A stretch of 38,712 nucleotides of DNA from Thermomonas sp. (GTDB lineage Bacteria; Pseudomonadota; Gammaproteobacteria; Xanthomonadales; Xanthomonadaceae): the NCBI RefSeq assembly GCF_020850895.1, contig NZ_JADZDS010000081.1, forward strand, positions 1 through 38,712, read 5' to 3'. Below, in pieces: positions 1 to 7,945 of this stretch. Both the position numbers and the translations under genes were made by a program. The first letter of the stretch is position 1. Each line of letters begins with the position of its first letter. The notes under the pieces are model-generated. The model searched no databases and was not told the DNA's origin. It was given only the letters and a program-made list of their open reading frames with translations.

Positions 1-1785
1 AAGGGGATCGACCGGTTCATCGACGAGGACACCGCCGAGGCGCTGGCGCAGTATGGTCGTCCGCTGGCGGTGATCGAGGGGCCGTTGATGGACGGCATGG
101 GAGTCGTCGGCGACCTGTTTGGCGCCGGCCGGATGTTCCTGCCGCAGGTGGTCAAGTCGGCGCGGGTGATGAAGAAGGCGGTGGCCTGGCTGCTGCCCTT
201 CATCGAAGCCGAGAAGGCACGCAGCGGCGATGCGCCCAAGAGCAATGGCAAGATCGTGATGGCCACGGTCAAGGGCGATGTGCACGACATCGGCAAAAAT
301 ATCGTGGGCGTCGTGCTGGCCTGCAACAACTTCGAGGTGATCGACCTCGGGGTAATGGTGCCGGCACAAAAGATCCTCGATACCGCCAAGGCCGAGAACG
401 CCGACATGATCGGCGTGTCCGGGCTGATCACGCCTTCGCTGGAAGAGATGACCCACGTCGCCCGCGAGATGCGCGTGCAGGGCTTCACCACGCCGCTGCT
501 GATCGGCGGCGCCACCACCTCGCGCGCGCATACCGCACTGAAAATTTCACCGAATTACGAAACGCGCACGCTCTGGGTCAAGGACGCCTCGCGCGCGGTC
601 GGCGTGGCGCAGTCGCTGATGTCGCTGGAACAGCGTGACACCGTCCTGAACGCCGCCAACGACGAATACGTGGAAATCCGCGAGCGCCATCGGCTGCGCG
701 GCAATCCACAGAAATTGGTGACCCTGGAACAGGCGCGTGAACGCCGATTCCGCGGCGACTGGGCCAACTACACGCCGCCCGCGCCCCTGCAGCCCGGTCG
801 GCATGTGTTTGATGACTATCCGCTCGCCGAGTTGGTCGAGTGCATCGACTGGACGCCGTTCTTCAATACCTGGGAGCTGGCCGGAAAGTATCCGGCGATC
901 CTGACCGATCCGTTGGTTGGCGCCCAGGCCAGCGAGCTGTACAAGGACGCACGGGCGATGCTTGCGCGCATCGTTGGCGAGAAATGGCTGCGGGCGAAAG
1001 CGGTCTGCGAATTCTGGCCGGCCAACAGTGTGGGTGACGACATCGAACTGTCCCTTCTCCCTCCGGGAGAAGGTGCCCGAAGGGCGGATGAGGGGACGAA
1101 ACGCGAATCATCCAAGCCCCACATCCGGACCCTCACCCCTGCCCCTCTCCCGGAGGGAGAGGGGAAAATCTGGCTTCGCTGCCTGCGCCAACAGGCCGAC
1201 AAGCCGATCGAACGCCCGAACCTGTGCCTCGCGGATTTCATCGCGCCGAAGGACTCAGGCAAGCAGGACTGGATCGGCGCGTTCACCGTCACCGCCGGCT
1301 TGGGCATCGAGCCGCATATCGAGCGCATGCAGGCGGAACACGACGATTACAGCGTGATCCTGCTCAAGGCGCTGGCCGACCGCCTTGCCGAAGCCTTCGC
1401 CGAACGCCTGCACCAGCGCGTGCGCACGGAGTTCTGGGGCTACGCCGCGGACGAGACCCTGGACAACGAGGCCCTGATCGCCGAGGCCTATCGCGGCATC
1501 CGCCCGGCCCCGGGCTACCCGGCCTGCCCCGAGCACAGCGAGAAACGGGTGATTTTCGACCTGCTCGAATCGACGGCGAACACGGGCGTCATCCTGACCG
1601 ACCACTTCGCCATGTATCCTGCATCCAGCGTGTCCGGGCTGTATTTCAGCCATCCGGACAGCAAGTACTTCGTGGTCGGCCGCGTCACCAAGGAACAGGT
1701 CGCGGACTACGCCAAGCGCAAGGGTGTGGACCTGAAACAGGCCGAACGCTGGCTGTCGTTCAACCTCGATTACGATCCGGAGTGA
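1..1785 (+). CDS. metH: Methionine synthase, cobalamin-dependent, 3' part (partial)
   Basis: This is the C-terminal 594 residues of B12-dependent methionine synthase, open at the window edge. The enzyme moves a methyl group from 5-methyltetrahydrofolate through cobalamin to homocysteine in the cytosol. The visible part starts in the cobalamin cap region. It contains the B12-binding motif [10 protein letters not shown], whose lower-ligand His codon is at 283-285, then [11 protein letters not shown] and GGATTS. It ends with the AdoMet-dependent reactivation domain, marked by [12 protein letters not shown] near 1501 and by [11 protein letters not shown]. The substrate-binding N-terminal modules lie upstream of the window or in a separate gene. 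Between GDDIE and LRQQ the protein carries about 30 residues more than I recall for the E. coli enzyme. That extra stretch is encoded by a palindromic repeat (1051-1165) that keeps the frame open. The family assignment is very secure. Confidence 0.97.
   Translation, partial: KGIDRFIDEDTAEALAQYGRPLAVIEGPLMDGMGVVGDLFGAGRMFLPQVVKSARVMKKAVAWLLPFIEAEKARSGDAPKSNGKIVMATVKGDVHDIGKNIVGVVLACNNFEVIDLGVMVPAQKILDTAKAENADMIGVSGLITPSLEEMTHVAREMRVQGFTTPLLIGGATTSRAHTALKISPNYETRTLWVKDASRAVGVAQSLMSLEQRDTVLNAANDEYVEIRERHRLRGNPQKLVTLEQARERRFRGDWANYTPPAPLQPGRHVFDDYPLAELVECIDWTPFFNTWELAGKYPAILTDPLVGAQASELYKDARAMLARIVGEKWLRAKAVCEFWPANSVGDDIELSLLPPGEGARRADEGTKRESSKPHIRTLTPAPLPEGEGKIWLRCLRQQADKPIERPNLCLADFIAPKDSGKQDWIGAFTVTAGLGIEPHIERMQAEHDDYSVILLKALADRLAEAFAERLHQRVRTEFWGYAADETLDNEALIAEAYRGIRPAPGYPACPEHSEKRVIFDLLESTANTGVILTDHFAMYPASSVSGLYFSHPDSKYFVVGRVTKEQVADYAKRKGVDLKQAERWLSFNLDYDPE
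1051..1165. repeat. In-frame double-hairpin repeat inside metH
   Basis: Two near-perfect hairpins lie in the coding sequence: CCTTCTCCC/GGGAGAAGG at 1053-1073, and CCCCTCTCCC/GGGAGAGGGG at 1142-1164. They are joined by GGATGAGGGG and CCCTCACCCC tracts. The same modules recur just downstream of the gene at 1825-1877 and 1964-2006. The reading frame stays open and encodes a low-complexity stretch ([13 protein letters not shown], then LPEGEG). This looks like a mobile palindromic repeat that landed in a surface loop of the AdoMet domain. Confidence 0.85.
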
Positions 1786-1824
1786 GCGGCCGCATTGGCG
1801 CCCGGTCGCTGAACATCAAAAGCG

Positions 1825-1877
1825 CCCCTCATCCGGCGCTGTGCGCCACCTTCTCCCCATCCGCGATGGGGAGAAGG
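1825..1877. repeat. Palindromic repeat, copy 2 of the metH-type element
   Basis: The sequence CCCCTCATCCGG is followed by a perfect 12-bp hairpin (CCTTCTCCCCAT/ATGGGGAGAAGG, loop CCGCG, 1849-1877). It is the reverse-oriented equivalent of the first half of the repeat inside metH. It lies 40 bases after the metH stop and could also help end transcription, but no T-tract follows. Confidence 0.75.
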
Positions 1878-1963
1878 AAAGCCAATAACCACGTTTCGAC
1901 TTCACCGTGATCGGCTCCACCGCGAACTCGACGGTGCCATGGGCTCGACGACGTCATGAACTC

Positions 1964-2006
1964 GCCCCCTCTCCCCGCAGGCGGGGAGAGGGCTGGGGTG
2001 AGGGGC
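1964..2006. repeat. Palindromic repeat, copy 3 of the metH-type element
   Basis: A perfect 12-bp hairpin (CCCTCTCCCCGC/GCGGGGAGAGGG, 1967-1992) is followed by CTGGGGTGAGGGGC. It matches the second half of the repeat inside metH. With 1825-1877 it forms a split dimer filling much of the 230-base gap between metH and the convergent DUF2058 gene. Confidence 0.75.
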
Positions 2007-2015
2007 GGCGCAGGC

Positions 2016-2624
2016 TTACCAAATCAGATCGTCAGGCACCTGGTACTGCGGATCAGCATACGGGTCATCCGCGGCGAGCGCGTTCGGGTCCACCTTCAAT
2101 GCCACCGCTGGCGCAAAGATAGCCTCGGCCTGTGCCAGCACCTCGGCCGTCACCAGCAGGTAACGACCATTGAGTTGCACCACGCCCAGTTGGCCTGCGT
2201 TGAGTGCCTTGAGCTGGTCGACAGTGACGTGCACGCGCTTGATCTTGCCGCCGTAGTCGAAGTGGCGCACATGCTCGGCATCGGCGGCGTTCAACGCCTT
2301 GTCCTTGAGGAACACCTCGAGCCTGGCGCGCGCCTCGCGGCGCTGGCGCGCGTCTTCCTGCTTGATCCGTTCGGCCTCGATGCGCTCGTCCTTCTCCTTC
2401 TGCGCGCGAATGGCAAAGGCCTTGGCGAGGTCGATCTCCCCCGGCGGCTTGAGCTTGCGATCCTGGCGCGGCCGACCGTCACGCGGTGGCTTGCCGGAGG
2501 CGCTGGCACCGGGTTGGCCGCGCGCTTGCAGGTGCGACCGCGGCGAGGGTTTTGCCGGTGTCGGCGGCTTGGGAGCGGACTTGAAACCCAGCCCCAACAG
2601 CTGGTCGCGCAGGGAATTGCTCAT
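2016..2624 (-). CDS. DUF2058 family protein (YaiL-like)
   Basis: This 202-residue soluble protein belongs to the DUF2058 (YaiL) family, annotated in databases as nucleoprotein or polynucleotide-associated; its function is not established. It opens with the family signature SLRDQLLGLGFK. A basic, proline-rich linker follows (roughly residues 15-60), then a charged coiled coil (AIRAQKEKDERIEAERIKQE). The conserved C-terminal part includes HFDYGGKIKRVHV, LNGRYLLV and the terminal DPYADPQYQVPDDLIW. It is the last gene of a minus-strand run and starts 14 bases after slyX stops, so it is probably cotranscribed with ugd and slyX. The ATG is supported by the family N-terminus, although no strong Shine-Dalgarno is visible. 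Confidence 0.9.
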   Translation of the reverse strand: MSNSLRDQLLGLGFKSAPKPPTPAKPSPRSHLQARGQPGASASGKPPRDGRPRQDRKLKPPGEIDLAKAFAIRAQKEKDERIEAERIKQEDARQRREARARLEVFLKDKALNAADAEHVRHFDYGGKIKRVHVTVDQLKALNAGQLGVVQLNGRYLLVTAEVLAQAEAIFAPAVALKVDPNALAADDPYADPQYQVPDDLIW

Positions 2625-2638
2625 CGTGGTGCAGTGGC

Positions 2639-2866
2639 TCAGTAATGCGGTGGCGGCGGTTCGCTGGCGGCGTCGCCGGTGATCGGGCTGGCGGCCAGCG
2701 CGCTGCGCAATTGTCGCAGGTCTTCCAGCGCGCGATGCAACAGCAGCCCGTTGCGCGATTCGGTATCGCGCGCGGCGGCGAGCGCGTCGCTCAACTCCTG
2801 CAGCGCCTGCTCCTGGAAGGTCAGGCGGGTTTCCAGGTCAATCAACCGCTGTTCGAGATCGGACAC
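2639..2866 (-). CDS. slyX: SlyX family protein
   Basis: A 75-residue SlyX-like coiled-coil protein (DLEQRLIDLETRLTFQEQALQELSD) ending in a proline-rich tail with PPPPHY, as is typical of SlyX. In E. coli the gene lies beside slyD, but its biochemical role is unknown. I place the start at the GTG at 2866, because AAGGG lies six bases upstream and the family begins with residues equivalent to VSDLEQRL. A longer in-frame extension would run into ugd. The GTG is only two bases beyond the ugd stop, so translation is probably coupled to ugd. Confidence 0.88.
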   Translation of the reverse strand: MSDLEQRLIDLETRLTFQEQALQELSDALAAARDTESRNGLLLHRALEDLRQLRSALAASPITGDAASEPPPPHY

Positions 2867-2868
2867 GC

Positions 2869-4215
2869 TCAACCCTTGCGCACCGAACGCCCGCGCCCGA
2901 TCCCGTAATAGGCCACGCCCGCCGCCTCGACCTCGGCAGGACGGTACAGGTTGCGGCCATCGAACAGCACCGCGTCGGCCAATGCGTTCTTCAGCGCGCC
3001 GAAATCCGGGCTGCGGAACTGCTTCCATTCGGTGATCACGATCAGGGCATCCGCCCCGTCCAGCGTCGCCGCGGACGAATCACACAGCACCAGATCGGCA
3101 CGTTGGCCGTAGATCCGCTTCGCCTCGCCGATGGCCTCGGGGTCGAACGCCCGCACCTTGGCGCCGGCATCCCAGAGATGATCGAGCATGCGTCGGCTGG
3201 AGGCCTCGCGCATGTCGTCGGTATCCGGCTTGAAAGCCAGGCCCCACAGCGCCACGGTCTTGCCGCGGATGGCGCTGACGCTGCCGTAATGACGCACCAT
3301 CAGCTCGAACAGATGGCTCTTCTGGGCGTCGTTGACGGCTTCCACGGCATCCAGCAGGCGCGTGCGTACGCCGTGCTGCAAGGCGGTTTTCGCCAACGCC
3401 TGCACGTCCTTGGGGAAGCAGGAACCGCCGTAGCCGGCACCGGGATAGATGAAGCCCCAGCCGATGCGCGGATCCGAGCCTATTCCCTTGCGCACCAGCT
3501 CCACGTCAGCCCCAACCTCTTCGGCGATGCGCGACATTTCGTTCATGAAGCTGATCTTGGTCGCCAGCATCGCGTTGGCGGCGTACTTGGTCAGCTCGGC
3601 CGAACGCACGTCCATCGCCACGATCCGCTCGTGGTTGCGATTGAACGGCGCGTACAGGCGCTTCATGGTGTCCAGCGCGTCGAGGCTGTCGGTGCCGATC
3701 ACGATCCGGTCCGGACGCAGGCAATCCTCGACCGCGGCGCCTTCCTTCAGGAATTCCGGATTGGAGACCACCTCGAAGGCGATGTCCACACCACGCGCCG
3801 CCAGTTCCGCCGCGATCGTCGCGCTCACCTTGTCGGCGGTACCCACCGGCACGGTGGATTTGTCGACCACAACCGCCGACCGGCCGAGATGCTTGCCGAT
3901 GGTCGCGGCCACCGCCAGCACGTATTTCAGGTCGGCGCTGCCATCCTCATCTGGAGGCGTGCCCACCGCGACGAAGATCACTTCACCGTGGGCGACGCCA
4001 GCAGCGGCATCGGTGGTGAACCGCAAGCGACCGGCGGCGTGATTGGCCTGCACCATCGGCGTCAGGCCTGGCTCGTAGATCGGCACGATGCCCGTGTTCA
4101 AGCCTTCGACCTTGGCCGCGTCCACATCCACGCACAGCACCTCATGGCCCACCTCGGCCAGGCAGGTTCCGGTGACCAATCCGACATAGCCGGTGCCGAA
4201 AATACAAACACGCAT
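2869..4215 (-). CDS. ugd: UDP-glucose 6-dehydrogenase
   Basis: A 448-residue full-length UDP-glucose/GDP-mannose dehydrogenase. It oxidises UDP-glucose to UDP-glucuronate with two NAD+, supplying precursors for exopolysaccharide or lipid A modification. The NAD-binding GTGYVG is at residues 7-12. The catalytic Cys266 lies in GGSCFPKD, the central domain has NPEFLKEG, and the C-terminal UDP-binding domain has [15 protein letters not shown]. The ATG at 4215 is preceded by GGGAG at good spacing. It heads a tight ugd-slyX-DUF2058 unit. No other sugar-nucleotide gene is nearby, so the destination polymer cannot be read from this window. Confidence 0.97.
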   Translation of the reverse strand: MRVCIFGTGYVGLVTGTCLAEVGHEVLCVDVDAAKVEGLNTGIVPIYEPGLTPMVQANHAAGRLRFTTDAAAGVAHGEVIFVAVGTPPDEDGSADLKYVLAVAATIGKHLGRSAVVVDKSTVPVGTADKVSATIAAELAARGVDIAFEVVSNPEFLKEGAAVEDCLRPDRIVIGTDSLDALDTMKRLYAPFNRNHERIVAMDVRSAELTKYAANAMLATKISFMNEMSRIAEEVGADVELVRKGIGSDPRIGWGFIYPGAGYGGSCFPKDVQALAKTALQHGVRTRLLDAVEAVNDAQKSHLFELMVRHYGSVSAIRGKTVALWGLAFKPDTDDMREASSRRMLDHLWDAGAKVRAFDPEAIGEAKRIYGQRADLVLCDSSAATLDGADALIVITEWKQFRSPDFGALKNALADAVLFDGRNLYRPAEVEAAGVAYYGIGRGRSVRKG

Positions 4216-4369
4216 GGATTCGAACTCCCGATCAAACGATGGGAGAAGGCCCCATCACGAATGCAACTCGACACAGTCTGGCGGTCCAAGCCCGCACCGG
4301 CTGATTTCGCCAGTCCTGCAACGGGATGCTGGACAATCTCGCAGGATCGACCATACCCACTCCTGACCA

Positions 4370-4405
4370 GGCCACCGCACGTCATGACGACGCGCGGCGG
4401 TGGCC
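4370..4405. repeat. Hairpin between the FKBP gene and ugd
   Basis: A perfect 9-bp inverted repeat (GGCCACCGC/GCGGTGGCC) has an 18-base loop that itself contains the palindrome GTCATGAC. It starts eight bases past the stop of the minus-strand FKBP gene. A terminator role is plausible, but no T-run follows the stem on that strand. Confidence 0.45.
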
Positions 4406-4412
4406 ATCTGCG

Positions 4413-5279
4413 TCAGTGCGCCGGTGCAGCAGCCGGTGCAGCAGGTGCAGCGGCAGGTGCAGCGGCAGGAGCAGCGGCAGGAGCAGCAGCGGGCACGTCC
4501 GCGGGAGCACCGGGCGGCCGCTTGATGACCTCGAGCAATTCGACTTCGAACACCAGCACCTGATTCGGGCCGATCGTCGGCGGCGCGTCTTCGCCGTAGG
4601 CGAGGCGTGCCGGGATCCAGAAACGGAACTTGCTGCCGGTCGGCATCTGCTGCAGGCCTTCAGCCCAACCCGGGATCACGCCCGCCAGCGGCATGGTCGC
4701 CGGTTCGCCGCGGTCATAGGAGCTGTCGAACTTGGTGCCGTCGAGCAAGGTGCCGACGTAGTTGACCTTGACACCATCCTGCGCGCCGGGCTTGGGCCCG
4801 TTGCCCTGGGTGAGGATCTGGTACTGCAGTCCCGAAGCGGTGGTGACGACGCCCGGCTTCTTCCCGTTTTCGGTGAGGAACTTCTCGCCCTTCTCCTGGT
4901 TGGCGCGGGCCTGCTCCATCATCTGCTGGATCTGCCGGGCCTGCATCTTCTGCCCGAACGCCTGCATGATCTGCTGGGCTTGCGCGTCGGTGAGAAGAGC
5001 GCGGCCACCGCTCATCTGGGTCTTCAGCGCCTTGATGACGGTATTGATGTCGATCTCGTCCTTGATCTCGGTGAGCTGCTTGCCCATCGCCATGCCAATG
5101 GTGTAGCTGATCTGTTCCTTTTCGGTGGGCAAGCCAGGGTATTGGTTCGCCCCAGCAGTGGCGCCATTGGCATTGGCACCGCTCGGCCCCGTGGAAACGG
5201 GCTTGTCGCTGCCCTTGCAAGCGGCAAGCGCAAACAGCATGGCTGCGGTCAGCGCGGTGGTACGGATGATCGGGTTCAT
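4413..5279 (-). CDS. FKBP-type peptidyl-prolyl isomerase, lipoprotein
   Basis: This 288-residue FkpA/Mip-type prolyl cis-trans isomerase probably acts on folding periplasmic or outer-membrane proteins. The start at MNPIIRTTAL gives a signal peptide with lipobox LAAC (Cys21); the longer open frame upstream is not coding-like. Residues about 45-160 form the helical dimerisation domain (ISYTIGMAMGKQL and a Gln-rich helix). The FKBP domain follows, with VNYVGTLLDGTKFDSSYDRG, VIPGWAEGL and RLAYGE. A 36-residue Ala/Pro tail made of PAAA units ends the protein; its DNA is a short GC-rich tandem repeat (4430-4495), so its length is probably polymorphic. It lies 70 bases downstream of a second FKBP gene and is likely cotranscribed with it. 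Confidence 0.95.
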   Translation of the reverse strand: MNPIIRTTALTAAMLFALAACKGSDKPVSTGPSGANANGATAGANQYPGLPTEKEQISYTIGMAMGKQLTEIKDEIDINTVIKALKTQMSGGRALLTDAQAQQIMQAFGQKMQARQIQQMMEQARANQEKGEKFLTENGKKPGVVTTASGLQYQILTQGNGPKPGAQDGVKVNYVGTLLDGTKFDSSYDRGEPATMPLAGVIPGWAEGLQQMPTGSKFRFWIPARLAYGEDAPPTIGPNQVLVFEVELLEVIKRPPGAPADVPAAAPAAAPAAAPAAAPAAPAAAPAH

Positions 5280-5349
5280 CGGTCTGTGGCTCCGGGGTGC
5301 GGGAAAGGACCGGCAGGGGGTGCCGGATGGATCGGGAAAAAGGTTGGAC

Positions 5350-6264
5350 TCATTCGACGCCCAGCAGTTCCACGTCGAAAACCAGGGTTGCATCGCGTGG
5401 AATCGCCGGCGGTGAGCCGGTTTCGCCATAACCAAGCCTGGACGGGATCCAGAAGCGGTATTTCGCTCCAACCGGCATCAGCCCCAAGCCTTCGGTCCAG
5501 CCCGGGATGAGATCGCCGAGACTGAACAACGCAGGTTGGCCACGGTCGTAGGAACTGTCGAACTTGGTGCCGTCGAGCAGGGCACCGAGATAATTGACGC
5601 GGACTTGCTGGCCTGGGCGCGGCCGGATGCCGTTCCCCTGCTGGAGCACCTTGTACTGCAATCCGCTCGGGGTGACGAACACGCCCTGCTGCGTGCGATT
5701 GCCCTCAAGGAAGACCCGTTCGCGTTCCAGTGCGGCTGCATGCTCGGTTGCCCGCGCAGTCACACCGGCAGCCTGAACACGTGCCGCCAGGGCAGTGCGC
5801 ACGCGCTCGATTTCGACAGCCGACAGCGCAGGCGTGATCCGGGCGTTTGCACCATCATGCAGCCCGCGCAGGAACATTGGCATATCGAATTCACCGCGCA
5901 AATTCGCCAGTGTTTGCCCCATGTTGCCACCGACGACAAGCCCTGCCTTGGTACGGTCCACGACAACCGCCGGCTTGCCGGATGCACGCGCCCCAATGCT
6001 GGCCATCAACGTGCGCAGGACGGAGCGCGCCTCCTGTTCGGGAACCAAGGGCGATCCACCCGCCATCGCATTTTCCATCCCACGCACGAACGCAGCTTCA
6101 TCCAGGTCCTGCAAACCGGGCCCGATTGCACGTCCCGCGTCCAGGCCCTTCAGGTATCCAACCTTATCGCGTTCACTGGCAGGCGCAGCGTCTTGAGCAA
6201 GTGCAACGCCCGCAAACAGCGCAGCCGCGAGCAGCGCGCCGAGAATGCGCGTAAGCAGGTTCAT
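5350..6264 (-). CDS. FKBP-type peptidyl-prolyl isomerase, periplasmic
   Basis: This 304-residue second FKBP-type isomerase is a paralogue of the gene immediately downstream. The ATG at 6264 is preceded by GGAG six bases away. It gives a cleavable signal peptide (LLTRILGALLAAALFAGVALAQ) without a lipobox cysteine, so this copy should be soluble where its neighbour is lipid-anchored. Residues about 30-175 form the FKBP N-terminal helical domain, though diverged (GYLKGLDAGRAIGPGL). The FKBP core follows with VNYLGALLDGTKFDSSYDRG, LIPGWTEGLGLMPVG and RLGYGE, and the protein ends directly after VFDVELLGVE. The two cores are much more alike than the N-terminal domains, which suggests an old tandem duplication. 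Confidence 0.94.
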   Translation of the reverse strand: MNLLTRILGALLAAALFAGVALAQDAAPASERDKVGYLKGLDAGRAIGPGLQDLDEAAFVRGMENAMAGGSPLVPEQEARSVLRTLMASIGARASGKPAVVVDRTKAGLVVGGNMGQTLANLRGEFDMPMFLRGLHDGANARITPALSAVEIERVRTALAARVQAAGVTARATEHAAALERERVFLEGNRTQQGVFVTPSGLQYKVLQQGNGIRPRPGQQVRVNYLGALLDGTKFDSSYDRGQPALFSLGDLIPGWTEGLGLMPVGAKYRFWIPSRLGYGETGSPPAIPRDATLVFDVELLGVE

Positions 6265-6382
6265 CCAGATCTCCAACGGCAGCCCGGGGCGTCCGCCCCG
6301 CAGGCCCTATTGTCCTTGTTGGACATGCTTCGGGCAATCCTGAACCGGCGCAGACCATGTCTTTAGTTGGGTGTTTCGGGGC

Positions 6383-6410
6383 TTGACCATTCGAAATGTA
6401 GTGTTATACT
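6383..6410 (+). promoter_or_regulatory. Sigma70-type promoter of the ytrA operon
   Basis: A TTGACC -35 box (6383-6388) and a TATACT -10 box (6405-6410) are separated by 16 bases, 40 bases upstream of the first ORF of the GntR/ABC operon. The match to consensus is good, and the stretch is more AT-rich than its surroundings. Confidence 0.7.
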
Positions 6411-6418
6411 TGCCTACA
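6397..6418. promoter_or_regulatory. Candidate operator of the GntR (YtrA-type) regulator
   Basis: The inverted repeat TGTAG-N12-CTACA (6397-6401 and 6414-6418) straddles the -10 box of the operon promoter. GntR-family repressors usually bind short inverted repeats and often repress their own operon. The position therefore suggests autorepression; binding itself is inferred. Confidence 0.5.
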
Positions 6419-6449
6419 ACACCAGATTCGTGGCCACGGAGATCCCTCC

Positions 6450-6698
6450 ATGAAACACCGACCCAACACCCGCCCGACCCTGGCCTTGCTGGCCTTGGCC
6501 ACCTTGGTCGCCAGTGTCCTTGCAGCGTTTTCCGCTGCAGCAGATCCGAATCCGGGCCAGGCTGTCCATGACCGCCAAGCGTTGTCTGCTGCGCCCCTCC
6601 GTGCCGCCGGCTCGACCACGCCGACTCGCCGCTCTGCCATACGGCGTCAGTTGCATTCGCTGCAAATGCCGTTCTTCTCCTTCCAGCCCCTGGGGTGA
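6450..6698 (+). CDS. Small hypothetical protein with signal-like N-terminus, leader of the ytrA operon
   Basis: An 82-residue ORF starts 40 bases after the operon's -10 box, with GGAG eight bases before its ATG. It ends three bases before the regulator's ATG, so translation is probably coupled. Residues about 8-31 are hydrophobic and alanine-rich (LALLALATLVASVLAAFSAAA) and resemble a signal peptide or membrane segment. The remainder is basic and Ser/Thr/Ala-rich with no recognised domain. It may be a real small exported protein, or a leader ORF that only sets translation of the regulator. The promoter, Shine-Dalgarno and spacing favour translation; the product is unrecognised. Confidence 0.5.
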   Translation: MKHRPNTRPTLALLALATLVASVLAAFSAAADPNPGQAVHDRQALSAAPLRAAGSTTPTRRSAIRRQLHSLQMPFFSFQPLG

Positions 6699-6701
6699 GC
6701 C

Positions 6702-7073
6702 ATGACCACCATCGAATGGAGCGATGGCGCTCCGATCTACCGGCAACTCAAGGAACGCGTCGTGGCGATGATGCTCGACGGCCTGCTCAAACCCGGCGAA
6801 GCCCTGCCCTCGGTTCGGCAAGTCGCCGCCGAGTACCAACTTAACCCGATCACCGTCTCGCGCGCCTATCAGGAGCTCGCTGACGAGCAATTGGTGGAGA
6901 AGCGCCGCGGCCTCGGCATGTTCGTCACCGATGGCGCGACCAAGCGACTGCGCTCCAGCGAGCGCGAACGCTTCCTCAATGAGGAATGGCCGCAGATCCA
7001 GGAACGCATCCAACGGCTGGGTCTGTCCGTCGAAGAACTCCTAGACCCGAAACACAAGTGGGGGCCGAAATGA
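6702..7073 (+). CDS. GntR family transcriptional regulator, YtrA subfamily
   Basis: This 123-residue regulator has an N-terminal winged helix-turn-helix (IYRQLKERVVAMML, then LPSVRQVAAEYQLNPITVSRAYQEL and the wing VEKRRGLGMFV). A short C-terminal helical tail follows, as in the YtrA subfamily, which lacks a large effector domain. Members of this subfamily typically repress an adjacent ABC transporter operon. Here the stop overlaps the start of the ABC ATPase as ATGA, so regulator and transporter are translationally coupled. The inverted repeat over the upstream -10 box is the likely binding site. The signal to which it responds is not evident. Confidence 0.93.
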   Translation: MTTIEWSDGAPIYRQLKERVVAMMLDGLLKPGEALPSVRQVAAEYQLNPITVSRAYQELADEQLVEKRRGLGMFVTDGATKRLRSSERERFLNEEWPQIQERIQRLGLSVEELLDPKHKWGPK

Positions 7074-7945
7074 GCACCAGCACCAACTCAGCCGTTGTCA
7101 CCGCCAAGGGGCTGCGCAAGGCGTACAAGAACAGCCTCGCCCTCGACGGCGCCGATTTCACCATCCCCACCGGCCGCATCGTCGGCCTGATCGGGCCCAA
7201 TGGCGCCGGCAAGACCACCGCGCTCAAGGCCATCCTCGGCCTGATCCCGTTCGACGGTGAGATGAAGGTGCTGGGCAAGGACCCACGTACCGAACGTGAC
7301 GCGCTGATGAATGACGTCTGCTTCATCGCCGACGTCGCCGTGCTGCCGCGCTGGATCACCGTCGATCAAGCCATCGAATTCGTGGCCGGCGTGCATCCGC
7401 GCTTTGATGCCGCCCGCTGCCGCGAGTTCCTCAAGGGCACCCAGCTCAAGCCAAAGCAGAAAGTGAACGAGATGTCCAAGGGCATGATCGTGCAACTGCA
7501 CCTGGCCCTGGTCATGGCGATCGACGCCAAATTGCTGGTGCTGGACGAGCCGACCCTCGGCCTCGACATCCTCTACCGCAAGCAGTTCTACCAGCGCCTG
7601 CTGGAGGACTATTTCGACGAGGATAAAACCATCCTCGTCACCACCCACCAGGTCGAGGAGATCGAACACATCCTCACCGATGTGATGTTCATCCAGCACG
7701 GCAAGGTCGTGCTCGATGCCGCCATGGACACGCTCGGCGAGCGCTATGCCGAGGTGCTGGTGGATGCAGACAAGCTCGACGCCGCACGCGCGCTCAAGCC
7801 CAAGGACGAGCGCAGCCTGCCGTTCGGCAAGACCGTGATGCTGTTCGACGGGGCCGACCCGGCCCGCTTGGCCGAACTGGGCGAAACCCGCACGCCGGGT
7901 CTCGCCGACCTGTTCGTCGCCACCATGAAAGGGAGCTACGCATGA
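7070..7945 (+). CDS. ABC transporter ATP-binding protein
   Basis: This 291-residue ATPase subunit couples ATP hydrolysis to the permease encoded next. Walker A is GPNGAGKTT at residues 42-50 and Walker B is LLVLDEP around 155-161. The signature region reads MSKGM instead of LSGGQ, a divergence seen in YtrB-like exporters. The start is the ATG overlapping the regulator stop (ATGA); an upstream in-frame extension would lie wholly inside the regulator gene. The last 70 or so residues after the nucleotide-binding domain are family-specific. Its stop overlaps the permease start by four bases. The substrate is unknown; related systems are linked to cell-envelope stress or peptide export. Confidence 0.95.
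   Translation: MSTSTNSAVVTAKGLRKAYKNSLALDGADFTIPTGRIVGLIGPNGAGKTTALKAILGLIPFDGEMKVLGKDPRTERDALMNDVCFIADVAVLPRWITVDQAIEFVAGVHPRFDAARCREFLKGTQLKPKQKVNEMSKGMIVQLHLALVMAIDAKLLVLDEPTLGLDILYRKQFYQRLLEDYFDEDKTILVTTHQVEEIEHILTDVMFIQHGKVVLDAAMDTLGERYAEVLVDADKLDAARALKPKDERSLPFGKTVMLFDGADPARLAELGETRTPGLADLFVATMKGSYA

Noticed and set aside
4430-4495. GC-rich short tandem repeat considered as a regulatory element
   Set aside because: It lies inside the FKBP gene and simply encodes the Ala/Pro tail.
3103-4563. A long plus-strand open frame opposite ugd
   Set aside because: It is antisense to a complete, conserved enzyme and has the His/Arg/Gln-rich composition typical of shadow frames in GC-rich DNA.
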